A stretch of DNA of 6,626 nucleotides from Planctomicrobium sp. (GCA_029259835.1 JAJDEL010000769.1:1-6626), one strand, 5' to 3'. Positions 1 through 6,226 are shown, numbered from the stretch's first letter. The notes: generated by a model from the sequence alone, not told the origin. Numbers and translations are program-made.

Positions 1-1
1 A

Positions 2-340
2 CTCCGGAACTGTGAAGTTACTGGACCATACATGCATAATGGTGCCTTTAGCGACTTGGAAGAAGCCGTGCGGCATCACGCGAATCCAATGATTTCACCG
101 TTAACTTACGACCCAGAGGAGCATCTTGACCAGGTTGAGATTCGTGACACCTACAGTCTAGCCAATCAATTGTTGATGGTCAGCAGTCTTGACACCGACA
201 AATTGCCAGGACACCTGTCGAAGCAGCAAATCCGAGATATCGTCAAGTTTCTTAAAACGCTGACCGCTCCTCAGATTCAGAAACGATTGAATGCAACAAT
301 ACCGGACTCAGTACCGAGTGGTCTACCGCTGGACAACTAA
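2..340 (+). CDS. Di-haem cytochrome c peroxidase / MauG family protein, C-terminal part (5' end outside window)
   Basis: The frame is open from base 2 and ends at TAA 338-340, so only the last 112 codons are present. The first visible residues, LRNCEVTGPYMHNGAF, match the conserved stretch near the C-terminus of bacterial di-haem cytochrome c peroxidases, usually LRN(V/I)xxTxPYMHNGxF followed by LEExVxxY. In that family the Met of PYMHNG (codon 32-34) is the axial ligand of the high-potential haem; MauG has Tyr there, so the Met points to the peroxidase-like branch. The later IVKFLKTLT is the usual closing helix. These are periplasmic enzymes that reduce H2O2 or oxidise substrates with c-type haems; planctomycetes carry many paralogues of unknown substrate. 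The ATG at 32 is this internal Met and not a start. The haem-binding CxxCH motifs and any signal peptide would lie upstream. The family is confident; the substrate is unknown. Confidence 0.85.
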   Translation, partial: LRNCEVTGPYMHNGAFSDLEEAVRHHANPMISPLTYDPEEHLDQVEIRDTYSLANQLLMVSSLDTDKLPGHLSKQQIRDIVKFLKTLTAPQIQKRLNATIPDSVPSGLPLDN

Positions 341-383
341 GTGCGTCGTTCGAGTCCGAGGATGAGTTAGAGCTCTCAACTCG

Positions 384-421
384 AAAATCCCCCGATGGAA
401 CTTTCCATCGGGGGATTTTTT
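384..421. terminator. Bidirectional Rho-independent terminator
   Basis: A near-perfect inverted repeat pairs 384-399 with 404-419. The GC-rich core CCCCCGATGG (389-398) pairs with CCATCGGGGG (405-414). The loop is about 4 nt, and six T residues (416-421) follow on the plus strand. The outer AAAA (384-387) gives the minus strand a shorter T-run. It lies 44 bp after the peroxidase stop and 23 bp beyond the stop of the converging hydrolase gene, so it can end both transcripts. Confidence 0.92.
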
Positions 422-443
422 GTCTTGTGAACTTCTGGTGAAA

Positions 444-1802
444 TCATTTCACTTTCGTCAGCACATACTCTCGCTTCGGAGGTTTGTTCATCTTAAAGAT
501 TTCATCTTCTAACGCTTTCGCGGTCGCATTGTGTTTAGCAACACGTTCGTTGAGACCGTCGATTTTCTGTTCGAGGGATGCAAGCTGCTTTTTGAGTGGC
601 TCATTGTCTGGGTCAGCTTCTACGCTTCTTCGAGTGCGGGCATACTGTTGGAAACTTCGCCACTCGTTTCGCATGGGGCGAACAGCAGTGTCGTTGCGTT
701 CCTTGTTTTTCATGGCGACTGCTAGAGCCTGCTGATACTGCGGGGTTTTCGCATTGCCTTGCAATTCGATGTGTCTGCCGAGGACGTCGGAGCTATATGT
801 GCCGACTTTTTCGCCATCGATAGTCAGGTCATATCTTCCTGGGGCGAGACCGTGAATCTCCAACTGTTCACCACTCAGGCGATGCCCCAGTCTGGTGAGC
901 TTGACGCCATCGGCTGCATCTTCAGGCAGTACCCACGGTAGTGATTTCGCTTCCCACTGAAATGAAATTCCGTTTTCCGTTTCGCTCAACTCACTGAGTT
1001 TTCCGCCGGTCACCTTGTTTGTCCACTTTCCATTCATACCTTTGGAAACGCGAATCGTTGAAACGCGACGCGCCAGTCCGAGGTTGTCAATCATAGCGGT
1101 TGCCATCACAACTTGCCCTGATGCACCAGGGTGGACTGCATCTGCAATCAGCGTGAAGTTCGGATCAGTTTTACGTTGATTGAAAGTGATCTGGTTCAGG
1201 GGTCCCCACATATCAACGAAGCCCAGTCCTTGTGCAGTCGCGGTTTCCTGGCACCAGGTTCCGTAGTAAGCGAGAACAGAATTATACAGAGCGGTCGAAT
1301 CGGGATTGCGTTTTCGTCGGGGTTTCAGGCGTGCGGCTCTGGCATCGAACATTGTCGGCGTCATTAAAATTGGCGTCGCACCGATCTCTTTAATCTGGTC
1401 GACGATGCTGGTCATGTCTGTTCGGTAAATCTGGAATGTTTCGTCATGGTAGGGAATGTAAGTTCCATCATTCATGCCCAGAAGAACGGAAACATACTTC
1501 GGTTTGTAGGCAGCGACATCTTCATCAAAACGTTGCAAAGCATCCCAGGCACGTGCCCCACCGACACCGGAATTGTGCAGTTTCAACCGCATTTCAGGGA
1601 AGCGGGTGTAGAAGTAATCTTCCACGTACTGAGTATACAGGCATTGATGTGTAATGCTGTCACCGAGAAAGACGATTGAGTCACCATCTTGCAGCTGGAG
1701 CTTTGCCAGTGGTTTGGCAAACGGAGTTGCCTGAGTCTCCTGAGCATCCAGGTGCAAAGTCGAAGCCGCCAAAATGGCGAAAGAAAAGAGAAGCATGCGC
1801 AT
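444..1802 (-). CDS. Exported SGNH/GDSL-family hydrolase with C-terminal extension
   Basis: A 452-residue exported hydrolase of the SGNH/GDSL fold, probably an esterase or carbohydrate deacetylase; the substrate cannot be read from sequence. All family blocks are visible: block I GDSI with nucleophile Ser49, block II NSGVGG at 77-82, block III GMND with Asn111, and block V DAVHPG with Asp221 and His224. The N-terminus MRMLLFSFAILAASTLHLDAQ is a signal peptide, probably cut near residue 20. The catalytic domain spans about 35-245. A beta-rich extension follows (about 250-350; GLAPGRYDLTIDG at 318-330), then a charged helical tail (about 380-440) with coiled-coil character. The frame is open to TTG 1997, with ATGs at 1985 and 1949. 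I chose ATG 1802 because it places the signal peptide first, has AGGA 9 nt upstream and avoids overlapping the divergent gene. A second ATG two codons later (1796) is also possible. Confidence 0.9.
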   Translation of the reverse strand: MRMLLFSFAILAASTLHLDAQETQATPFAKPLAKLQLQDGDSIVFLGDSITHQCLYTQYVEDYFYTRFPEMRLKLHNSGVGGARAWDALQRFDEDVAAYKPKYVSVLLGMNDGTYIPYHDETFQIYRTDMTSIVDQIKEIGATPILMTPTMFDARAARLKPRRKRNPDSTALYNSVLAYYGTWCQETATAQGLGFVDMWGPLNQITFNQRKTDPNFTLIADAVHPGASGQVVMATAMIDNLGLARRVSTIRVSKGMNGKWTNKVTGGKLSELSETENGISFQWEAKSLPWVLPEDAADGVKLTRLGHRLSGEQLEIHGLAPGRYDLTIDGEKVGTYSSDVLGRHIELQGNAKTPQYQQALAVAMKNKERNDTAVRPMRNEWRSFQQYARTRRSVEADPDNEPLKKQLASLEQKIDGLNERVAKHNATAKALEDEIFKMNKPPKREYVLTKVK

Positions 1803-1983
1803 TGGTGTGAGTCCTGATCGTTGAATGGAAAGATGATTTTCAGAATGGTAGTCAAACCGATCAGAAGTTTGCCATCCAGTAGGAAATTCATTCGGATAAT
1901 GAAGAGCGTTGGTAGGAGAGTTGCATCTGGAAGAGGCTTCGTGGATCATCAAATAATACAGACTGTTTTTTGATTGGAACAAC
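1803..1983. promoter_or_regulatory. Divergent intergenic region between hydrolase and dioxygenase genes
   Basis: These 181 bp separate two divergently read genes and must hold both of their promoters unless a promoter lies inside a gene. I see no convincing -35/-10 pair on either strand. TTTGAC on the minus strand (near 1854-1849) lacks a well-placed -10, and the A/T-rich AAATAATACAG just before the dioxygenase gene lacks a good -35. The region is technically open on the minus strand as an extension of the hydrolase frame, but that peptide has no signal-peptide character. Confidence 0.5.
1812..1815 (-). promoter_or_regulatory. Shine-Dalgarno site fixing the hydrolase start
   Basis: On the minus strand AGGA (1815-1812) lies 9 nt before ATG 1802. 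It supports the signal-peptide start over the upstream start codons at 1997, 1985 and 1949. The site overlaps one arm of a 7-bp inverted repeat (CTGATCG at 1814-1820, CGATCAG at 1858-1864), which could partly fold it away in the leader RNA. Confidence 0.55.
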
Positions 1984-2718
1984 ATGAGCGACGACAACCA
2001 AGTGGTTAAGGATTACCAGAGAGATGGTGTGGTTCGGCTACGGAATTTTTTCTCGCCAGAGCAAGTCGCGGAGATACGCACTGAACTAGACCGATACATT
2101 CGCGAGGACTTGCCTTCGAAGCCAGCCGATGCCCGTACGCTGGAATCCGACGGAAAGACCGTTCGCAATCTCTGGCGACTCAATTTACACAGCGACTACT
2201 TTCAAAAGCTCGGTCAACGCGAGGAGATCACTTCTCTGATGGCGAAGCTTGTCAATGGAGAGCCAGTCCTGTCTGGCGTGGAGACGTTCAGTAAGCCAGC
2301 TCGCATTGGTTCCGGAGTGCCATATCATCAAGACAATGCTTACTTCTGCCAATCTCCACCGGACATGCTGACCTTGTGGGTCGCGATTGATCCGGTCACA
2401 GTGGAAAATGGAGCGGTCTACTTCATCAAGGGGTCACACAACACGAACATGCTGCCGACCAAGCCATCAGGTGTCACCGGCAATTCTATTGGACTCGCAG
2501 AGAAGCCAACGACTCCGAAGGAGGAACAATTCTGCGCTACTCTTTCGCCTGGAGATGCAACGATTCATCACTGCGAAACGATCCATCACTCTGACCCCAA
2601 CCAGACCGACCAACCTCGTCTCGGTTTGCTGTTTGTCTATCGTGGTTCACACACAATTACGAACGATGAACTGAAAACCGCCTACACTGAGGCCGTCACG
2701 GCAACTCCACCTGCTTAA
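1984..2718 (+). CDS. PhyH-family Fe(II)/2-oxoglutarate dioxygenase
   Basis: A 244-residue cytoplasmic protein of the phytanoyl-CoA dioxygenase (PhyH) superfamily. These enzymes use Fe(II), O2 and 2-oxoglutarate to hydroxylate small substrates. The N-terminal DGVVRLRNFFSPEQVAEIR (14-32) is the typical opening. The iron triad is visible: His115 and Asp117 in PYHQDN, and distal His201 in IHHSDPN. Arg212 in QPRLGL fits the residue that binds the 2-oxoglutarate carboxylate. GAVYFIKGSH (143-152) and LSPGDATIHH (187-196) are the usual core strands. There is no signal peptide. The length is a little short for the family, but no motif is missing, so it should be active. The start follows only a weak GGA (1976-1978). 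It converges with the membrane-protein gene at 2744, with 25 bp between and no hairpin. The substrate is unknown; bacterial relatives act on very different molecules. Confidence 0.9.
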   Translation: MSDDNQVVKDYQRDGVVRLRNFFSPEQVAEIRTELDRYIREDLPSKPADARTLESDGKTVRNLWRLNLHSDYFQKLGQREEITSLMAKLVNGEPVLSGVETFSKPARIGSGVPYHQDNAYFCQSPPDMLTLWVAIDPVTVENGAVYFIKGSHNTNMLPTKPSGVTGNSIGLAEKPTTPKEEQFCATLSPGDATIHHCETIHHSDPNQTDQPRLGLLFVYRGSHTITNDELKTAYTEAVTATPPA

Positions 2719-2743
2719 TTTCAAGGTAAGTGGCGTCGGAAGA

Positions 2744-4756
2744 TTACGAACTACGGTCAGTTCTTCGTTGCGGACCGTTTCGTTGAGGTGAGTTGCTGAT
2801 CCGAGTCAGCATTTTCCGAACAGTGGCGCGCACAGCGCCGATTGATCGCGGCGATGGTCTGGCAGGGTTGTAAGTCTGAAACGGCTGGCCCGAAATCGAC
2901 CGCAGCATGTGAATCGATGTTTGACGGACAAAAAGAGGTTGGTTGGGACTGATTCCGAGCGCCAGATCTTTAAGCAATCCTGGTGTGACCGGTGATTGCT
3001 TTCGCATGGCGATGTACCAGTCCGCAACTGGCAGTGGACTGGCAGAAATGTGGCCTGCGACTTGATTCCAAACGGCTCGTTGATCTTGACTGGAAACCTT
3101 CGTTGACAACAACCAGCCAATCGCTGCTTCTCGATGAATTTCGTTCGCAGACTTTGCCGCTCGTGGTACTGCGAGAGTCGGTTCAAGTTCAAAACTCCAC
3201 TCGGCAGCGATCATTGCTTGACGATCACTCAGTTCTGAATTTCGATTCAGCAACGCCGCCAAGACATTCGCCTCATTCGAAAAGGTTTCCGCAGTCGAGC
3301 GGACAAGCGATTGGGGTTTTGGTGAAGTTGCTATCCATCTTGGTTTTTGTCGAAACTCTTTTGGCCCTGTGTAACGGATTTCTGTGAGTGAGGTTTTTTG
3401 TTCGGCGCCAACGCGATCCTCGTGCAGAGAGATCGCCCCTTGCAACACAATGAGGTCACCGGCTGCAAGTTCTGAGTCGAATGCGATAGACGTGTCTGGT
3501 TCGATCACTGTCAGGAGTGTCTCTCGACCGTTCATCGTCACGAGAATTTCAGAATGCTCCGGCAAAGAGTCGATTGCAAGTTGTCCCTGAACATGACTAA
3601 TGGAGAATCGAGTCTCTTTCGATCGCGTAATCAACAATCGTGTCGAAGTTTTTGGCCCCATGACAATCCGGGATGCACCGGCGTGGGCTTCCCCCCAACT
3701 CTCTTGAAGCGAACGATAATCGATGCCGCCATCTTCGGTCTCATCAAGCAGATCAGACGATTGCATCACTGGTTTCCAGGGAGCGTTCTGAGTGATTCTC
3801 GTAACGACTAAACCGGTCGTACGCTTCCATTCCAGTGGAATCGTCTGCACGGATTCGGGCGGTGGACTTTGCGGCGTTTTGTTCTCAGCGCTGTTTGTTT
3901 CAACAACTTTCGGGACAGGCATCTGCTGGCGAACCGAGTCGGGAAGTTCGTTGTTCGGCATCACAGGCGATTCGTCAACAGCAACGGAACCTTCAACTTT
4001 GGGAGGCAGCGATGGAACCTGCGGGCCATCGAGAGTGCCGCTACGTTCTGTTTTAGAATCGACAACGTCTTTCTCTCCCAGACTGTTTTGGAAACCGAAC
4101 CAGATGGTCCCCATGACCGCAACGACTGCGAGACAAGCCGTTGCAATGAACTTCACCTTGTTTTGCCCACGGGCTATTTTTGTGCCCGTTGGGGCCGTGA
4201 CCTTCGCAGGTTTTTTCAGACGTGCGGTTTTAGAATCTTCGGTCGGTAACTCCGTCTCGATTGCGCCTGCGATGGCTTTGGCAACCAGTGGCTTCCCGTT
4301 CAAGCGTTTGCTCGAAGCACTTTCATTCACTGCGTTTCGTTGGTCTGTTTTGACATTTGCAGCGACAACCGCCTGCATCGCGCGATGAGTGCTCTTTGGA
4401 GTGATTGGTGAGGATTGAACATCACTACGAGCGAAACGGTCGGCAGAAATGAGTTCCCACAGCAACGATGGACTGGCGAGAGCAATTTCTTCAAAGTCCC
4501 AGGCCGCTTCGTCTGTCAATTGCCCGTCAAGATATTCGGATAACTTTTCGTCAATGTCGAATTGACTCGATTCCGATTCGACGAATGCATTGATTGGCAG
4601 TCCAGCGATCATGGCATTCTGAAGAATCTTTAATCGATTTCGTAGCTTCGGGTCGTCTGCCAACTGTTCGCGCAGAACGACATCACGTTCTGGAATTAAA
4701 GCGTGATCCAGTAATCGGATTAGGTCAGTCAGTCGATATGTTTTCTGGCTACTCAT
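2744..4756 (-). CDS. Probable single-pass membrane anti-sigma factor with large extracytoplasmic region
   Basis: A 670-residue protein that I take to be the regulator of the sigma factor encoded just upstream. Its ATG overlaps the sigma stop codon (ATGA, 4756-4753). The layout is: a cytoplasmic part (1-202) with two similar helical modules (about 15-42 and 75-102) that resemble anti-sigma domains without the zinc-binding His/Cys; a Lys-rich linker (about 115-200); one membrane helix (about 203-222, FIATACLAVVAVMGTIWFGF); a Pro/Ser/Glu-rich spacer (about 240-305); a beta-rich segment (about 306-470) faintly like FecR-type sensor domains; and a helical C-terminal part (about 487-650). The only cysteine is Cys208, inside the membrane helix. 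With this topology the C-terminal 448 residues lie outside the cytoplasm. The anti-sigma role is inferred from gene order, topology and the N-terminal modules. The beta and C-terminal helical parts match no family I can name. Confidence 0.72.
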   Translation of the reverse strand: MSSQKTYRLTDLIRLLDHALIPERDVVLREQLADDPKLRNRLKILQNAMIAGLPINAFVESESSQFDIDEKLSEYLDGQLTDEAAWDFEEIALASPSLLWELISADRFARSDVQSSPITPKSTHRAMQAVVAANVKTDQRNAVNESASSKRLNGKPLVAKAIAGAIETELPTEDSKTARLKKPAKVTAPTGTKIARGQNKVKFIATACLAVVAVMGTIWFGFQNSLGEKDVVDSKTERSGTLDGPQVPSLPPKVEGSVAVDESPVMPNNELPDSVRQQMPVPKVVETNSAENKTPQSPPPESVQTIPLEWKRTTGLVVTRITQNAPWKPVMQSSDLLDETEDGGIDYRSLQESWGEAHAGASRIVMGPKTSTRLLITRSKETRFSISHVQGQLAIDSLPEHSEILVTMNGRETLLTVIEPDTSIAFDSELAAGDLIVLQGAISLHEDRVGAEQKTSLTEIRYTGPKEFRQKPRWIATSPKPQSLVRSTAETFSNEANVLAALLNRNSELSDRQAMIAAEWSFELEPTLAVPRAAKSANEIHREAAIGWLLSTKVSSQDQRAVWNQVAGHISASPLPVADWYIAMRKQSPVTPGLLKDLALGISPNQPLFVRQTSIHMLRSISGQPFQTYNPARPSPRSIGAVRATVRKMLTRISNSPQRNGPQRRTDRSS

Positions 4757-5523
4757 TTCATGTCATTAGAATCAGGATCTCGTGGAGATGCCGAGCGAGA
4801 AGTTTCCTCCCGACGTTTTCGCTCGACCAGTTTCTTCAATCTTTTACGGGCACGATTCAGTTTCCCGCCGACGGAATTCGCGGCGATTCCCAGTTTGTGA
4901 CCGATTTCTACGTAACTCATTTTTTTCTGTGTGTGCAGCAGCAGCGTCTGACGATCCGAATCCGACAACTCCTGTAAACATTCTTTTAAGAGTTTCTCTT
5001 CCTCCTTGTCTTCCGTGACTTTGCTCTCTGGTGCCGGAAAAGTTTGTAAGTCGAATTGACTGTCCGGCGGTTGCGTCCGCTGTGCTGTTCGCAAACTTTT
5101 GAGCAGAAACCGCAACGCAATTCGCCTTGTGACGACCGACAACCATGTCGACAAGCGACTGCGTCCTTGAAAACGCCGCAGTGCCGCGAGGTCATTTGAA
5201 AATAACTCTGACATCACCTCACCGCAACAATCTTCGATGATGTCAACATGTGGCTGGCTGCCCAACTCATGGCATGTTGCCAGAACACGGCTGTAGATCA
5301 ATCTCTCATAACGCTGAATAAATTCCTGCCACGCTTCCGTTTCACGCTTTAGCAGGCGCTGCGTCAGCTTCAAATCACCATCAATCACATCTTGTCTGGA
5401 AACACCCTCCGCGCAGCGCGAACGCCGATCCTCATCCAAGTTGGACGAGTTCGGCGTTGGCCTTACGATTTCGTGTAATCCCGAAAAAGTCATTCCATGC
5501 AGACTTCCACAATGATCAAACAT
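4753..5523 (-). CDS. ECF-type RNA polymerase sigma factor
   Basis: A 256-residue group 4 (extracytoplasmic function) sigma factor. Region 2 spans about 60-140: AWQEFIQRYERLIYSRVL (64-81), IIEDCCGEVMSELF (95-108) as the core-binding helix, and GRSRLSTWLSVVTRRIALRF (120-139), which is the usual region 2.3/2.4 pattern. An acidic/Lys-rich linker (about 150-178) leads to region 4 (about 177-235), with SDSDRQTLLLH and the helix-turn-helix MSYVEIGHKLGIAANSVGGK (202-221), which should read the -35 element. The N-terminal 50 residues before region 2 and the basic tail (GKLNRARKRLKKLVERKRRE) are longer than in minimal ECF factors. ATG 5523 has a poor ribosome site. ATG 5493 (residue 11), preceded by GGAAG, is a fair alternative, so the first ten residues are doubtful. 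The gene is followed without a gap by the likely anti-sigma gene. Confidence 0.9.
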   Translation of the reverse strand: MFDHCGSLHGMTFSGLHEIVRPTPNSSNLDEDRRSRCAEGVSRQDVIDGDLKLTQRLLKRETEAWQEFIQRYERLIYSRVLATCHELGSQPHVDIIEDCCGEVMSELFSNDLAALRRFQGRSRLSTWLSVVTRRIALRFLLKSLRTAQRTQPPDSQFDLQTFPAPESKVTEDKEEEKLLKECLQELSDSDRQTLLLHTQKKMSYVEIGHKLGIAANSVGGKLNRARKRLKKLVERKRREETSRSASPRDPDSNDMK

Positions 5524-5591
5524 TCAAAGCGAGTGATTCTCTCAAAAACCTACTCTCACTGCACATTACGATGCCATACGCCTTGAGCGAA

Positions 5592-5614
5592 TGTCAACAG
5601 AATTGTGACAATTC
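5592..5614 (-). promoter_or_regulatory. Candidate promoter/operator before the sigma gene: palindrome next to a TTGACA box
   Basis: In the 111-bp gap before the sigma gene the minus strand carries a perfect inverted repeat, GAATTGTCACAATTC (5614-5600; 7-bp arms, one central base). It is followed after 2 nt by TTGACA (5597-5592), an exact housekeeping -35 consensus. The sequence 17-18 nt downstream (GCATCG, 5574-5569) is a poor -10, so the promoter call is weak. The palindrome is a plausible binding site for a dimeric regulator. It has no T-run and is not a terminator for the Cys-rich gene upstream. Confidence 0.35.
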
Positions 5615-5634
5615 AAGTGTCGATTCGAAAATGC

Positions 5635-6063
5635 TCATCCAGCGAGTGCTGTTCGAATGATGTTCTTTTCTCTTTGCAACGTCGTTTTCAACGTTTCAAC
5701 CGCATCATCGCAGATGTTCGCGACACGTCGAGCCAATCCTGGTGCTCCCAATCGCAGCAATACATCAATGCACTCTTCGCATGTCGTATCAACAGCATGA
5801 ACACATTTTCGTGTTCGTTCAGTCGCAGAACGAATACACTCGCGGGCAACTGCATGAGCCGCATCGACTCGACCTTGTTCAAGTAAGGCGTTGATTTTGC
5901 GGACGCACTCGTGTGTTTCTTCTGCTGCGACGTTGTTGCAGCGATGGACAATTTGGTTGACACGATGGGCACAACGGTGTGCAACGTCTTCTGGATCGTG
6001 AGCCGATGCCGTTGAAACCATTCCGAAACTGACAGCGACGATCATCATCAAAAACTTGGACAT
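5635..6063 (-). CDS. Small exported Cys/His-rich helical protein, unknown function
   Basis: A 142-residue protein I cannot assign to a family. ATG 6063 is chosen because GAGGA lies 7 nt upstream; the TTG just before it (6066) is not needed. Residues 1-21 (MSKFLMMIVAVSFGMVSTASA) are a clear signal peptide, with cleavage likely before HDPE. The mature part (about 121 residues) looks almost wholly helical and holds eight Cys (31, 42, 53, 76, 87, 95, 98, 118) and seven His (22, 29, 33, 40, 51, 70, 89). Six of the Cys form two runs with exact 11-residue spacing (31-42-53 and 76-87-98), which puts each run on one helix face. The two halves, 45 residues apart, look like an old duplication. CEEC (95-98) is not followed by His, so this is no haem site. 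The role could be metal binding, a disulfide-stapled bundle or thiol redox. It lies upstream of the sigma gene on the same strand, and read-through into that gene is possible because no terminator is seen between them. Confidence 0.8.
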   Translation of the reverse strand: MSKFLMMIVAVSFGMVSTASAHDPEDVAHRCAHRVNQIVHRCNNVAAEETHECVRKINALLEQGRVDAAHAVARECIRSATERTRKCVHAVDTTCEECIDVLLRLGAPGLARRVANICDDAVETLKTTLQREKNIIRTALAG

Positions 6064-6070
6064 CAATCTT

Positions 6071-6075
6071 TCCTC
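6071..6075 (-). promoter_or_regulatory. Shine-Dalgarno site of the Cys-rich protein gene
   Basis: GAGGA on the minus strand (6075-6071) lies 7 nt before ATG 6063. It is the best ribosome site in the window and settles the start of the Cys-rich gene. Confidence 0.75.
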
Positions 6076-6088
6076 AGTAGTAAAATGT

Positions 6089-6102
6089 TGAGTGAATACT
6101 CA
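6089..6102. repeat. Short inverted repeat in the leader of the Cys-rich gene
   Basis: TGAGTGAATACTCA has perfect 5-bp arms (TGAGT/ACTCA) around a 4-base centre. It lies 13 bp beyond the ribosome site, so in the mRNA it could form a small hairpin, or in DNA it could be an operator near the promoter. It also contains the AGTGAAT half-site found again at 6233-6239 and 6313-6319. Confidence 0.4.
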
Positions 6103-6123
6103 GCAGCTCGCGATGACTCCGCG

Positions 6124-6137
6124 TGACAGGCCTGTCA
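6124..6137. repeat. Perfect 14-bp palindrome overlapping a TTGACA box, candidate operator
   Basis: TGACAGGCCTGTCA is a perfect palindrome without a spacer. On the minus strand its edge forms TTGACA (6138-6133), which could be the -35 box of the Cys-rich gene about 70 bp downstream; the hexamer expected at the -10 position (CATCGC) is poor. A further inverted repeat flanks it: AGCAGCT at 6102-6108 and AGCTGCT at 6139-6145. A regulator bound here would cover the putative -35. Confidence 0.45.
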
Positions 6138-6226
6138 AAGCTGCTTTTAGGAACATGAACTATGAGTGACACGGCAAAGAGGATCCGTGCAGGGAATCCG
6201 AGATTTCCGGAAAGAATTTTGAAATA

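Noticed and set aside
1803..1997. N-terminal extension of the hydrolase from TTG 1997 or ATG 1985/1949
   Set aside because: It would bury the signal peptide 65 residues into the protein. The longer versions overlap the divergent dioxygenase start, and ATG 1802 has its own ribosome site.
2719..2743. Terminator between the convergent dioxygenase and membrane-protein genes
   Set aside because: The 25-bp gap has no inverted repeat and no T-run on either strand.
3792..4388. Plus-strand open frame of 198 codons opposite the membrane-protein gene
   Set aside because: It lies wholly antisense to a coherent 670-codon gene, has no domain pattern or ribosome site, and its composition is that of a reverse-complement shadow. 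The same holds for the other plus-strand frames between 2992 and 4977.
5767..5781. CEEC in the Cys-rich protein as a c-type haem site
   Set aside because: The motif is followed by Ile, not His, so the CxxCH requirement is not met.
6102..6148. Possible plus-strand terminator (AGCAGCT/AGCTGCT stem followed by TTTT)
   Set aside because: No plus-strand gene ends nearby, the loop is about 30 nt and the T-run is only four bases. An operator role of the inner palindrome is more likely.
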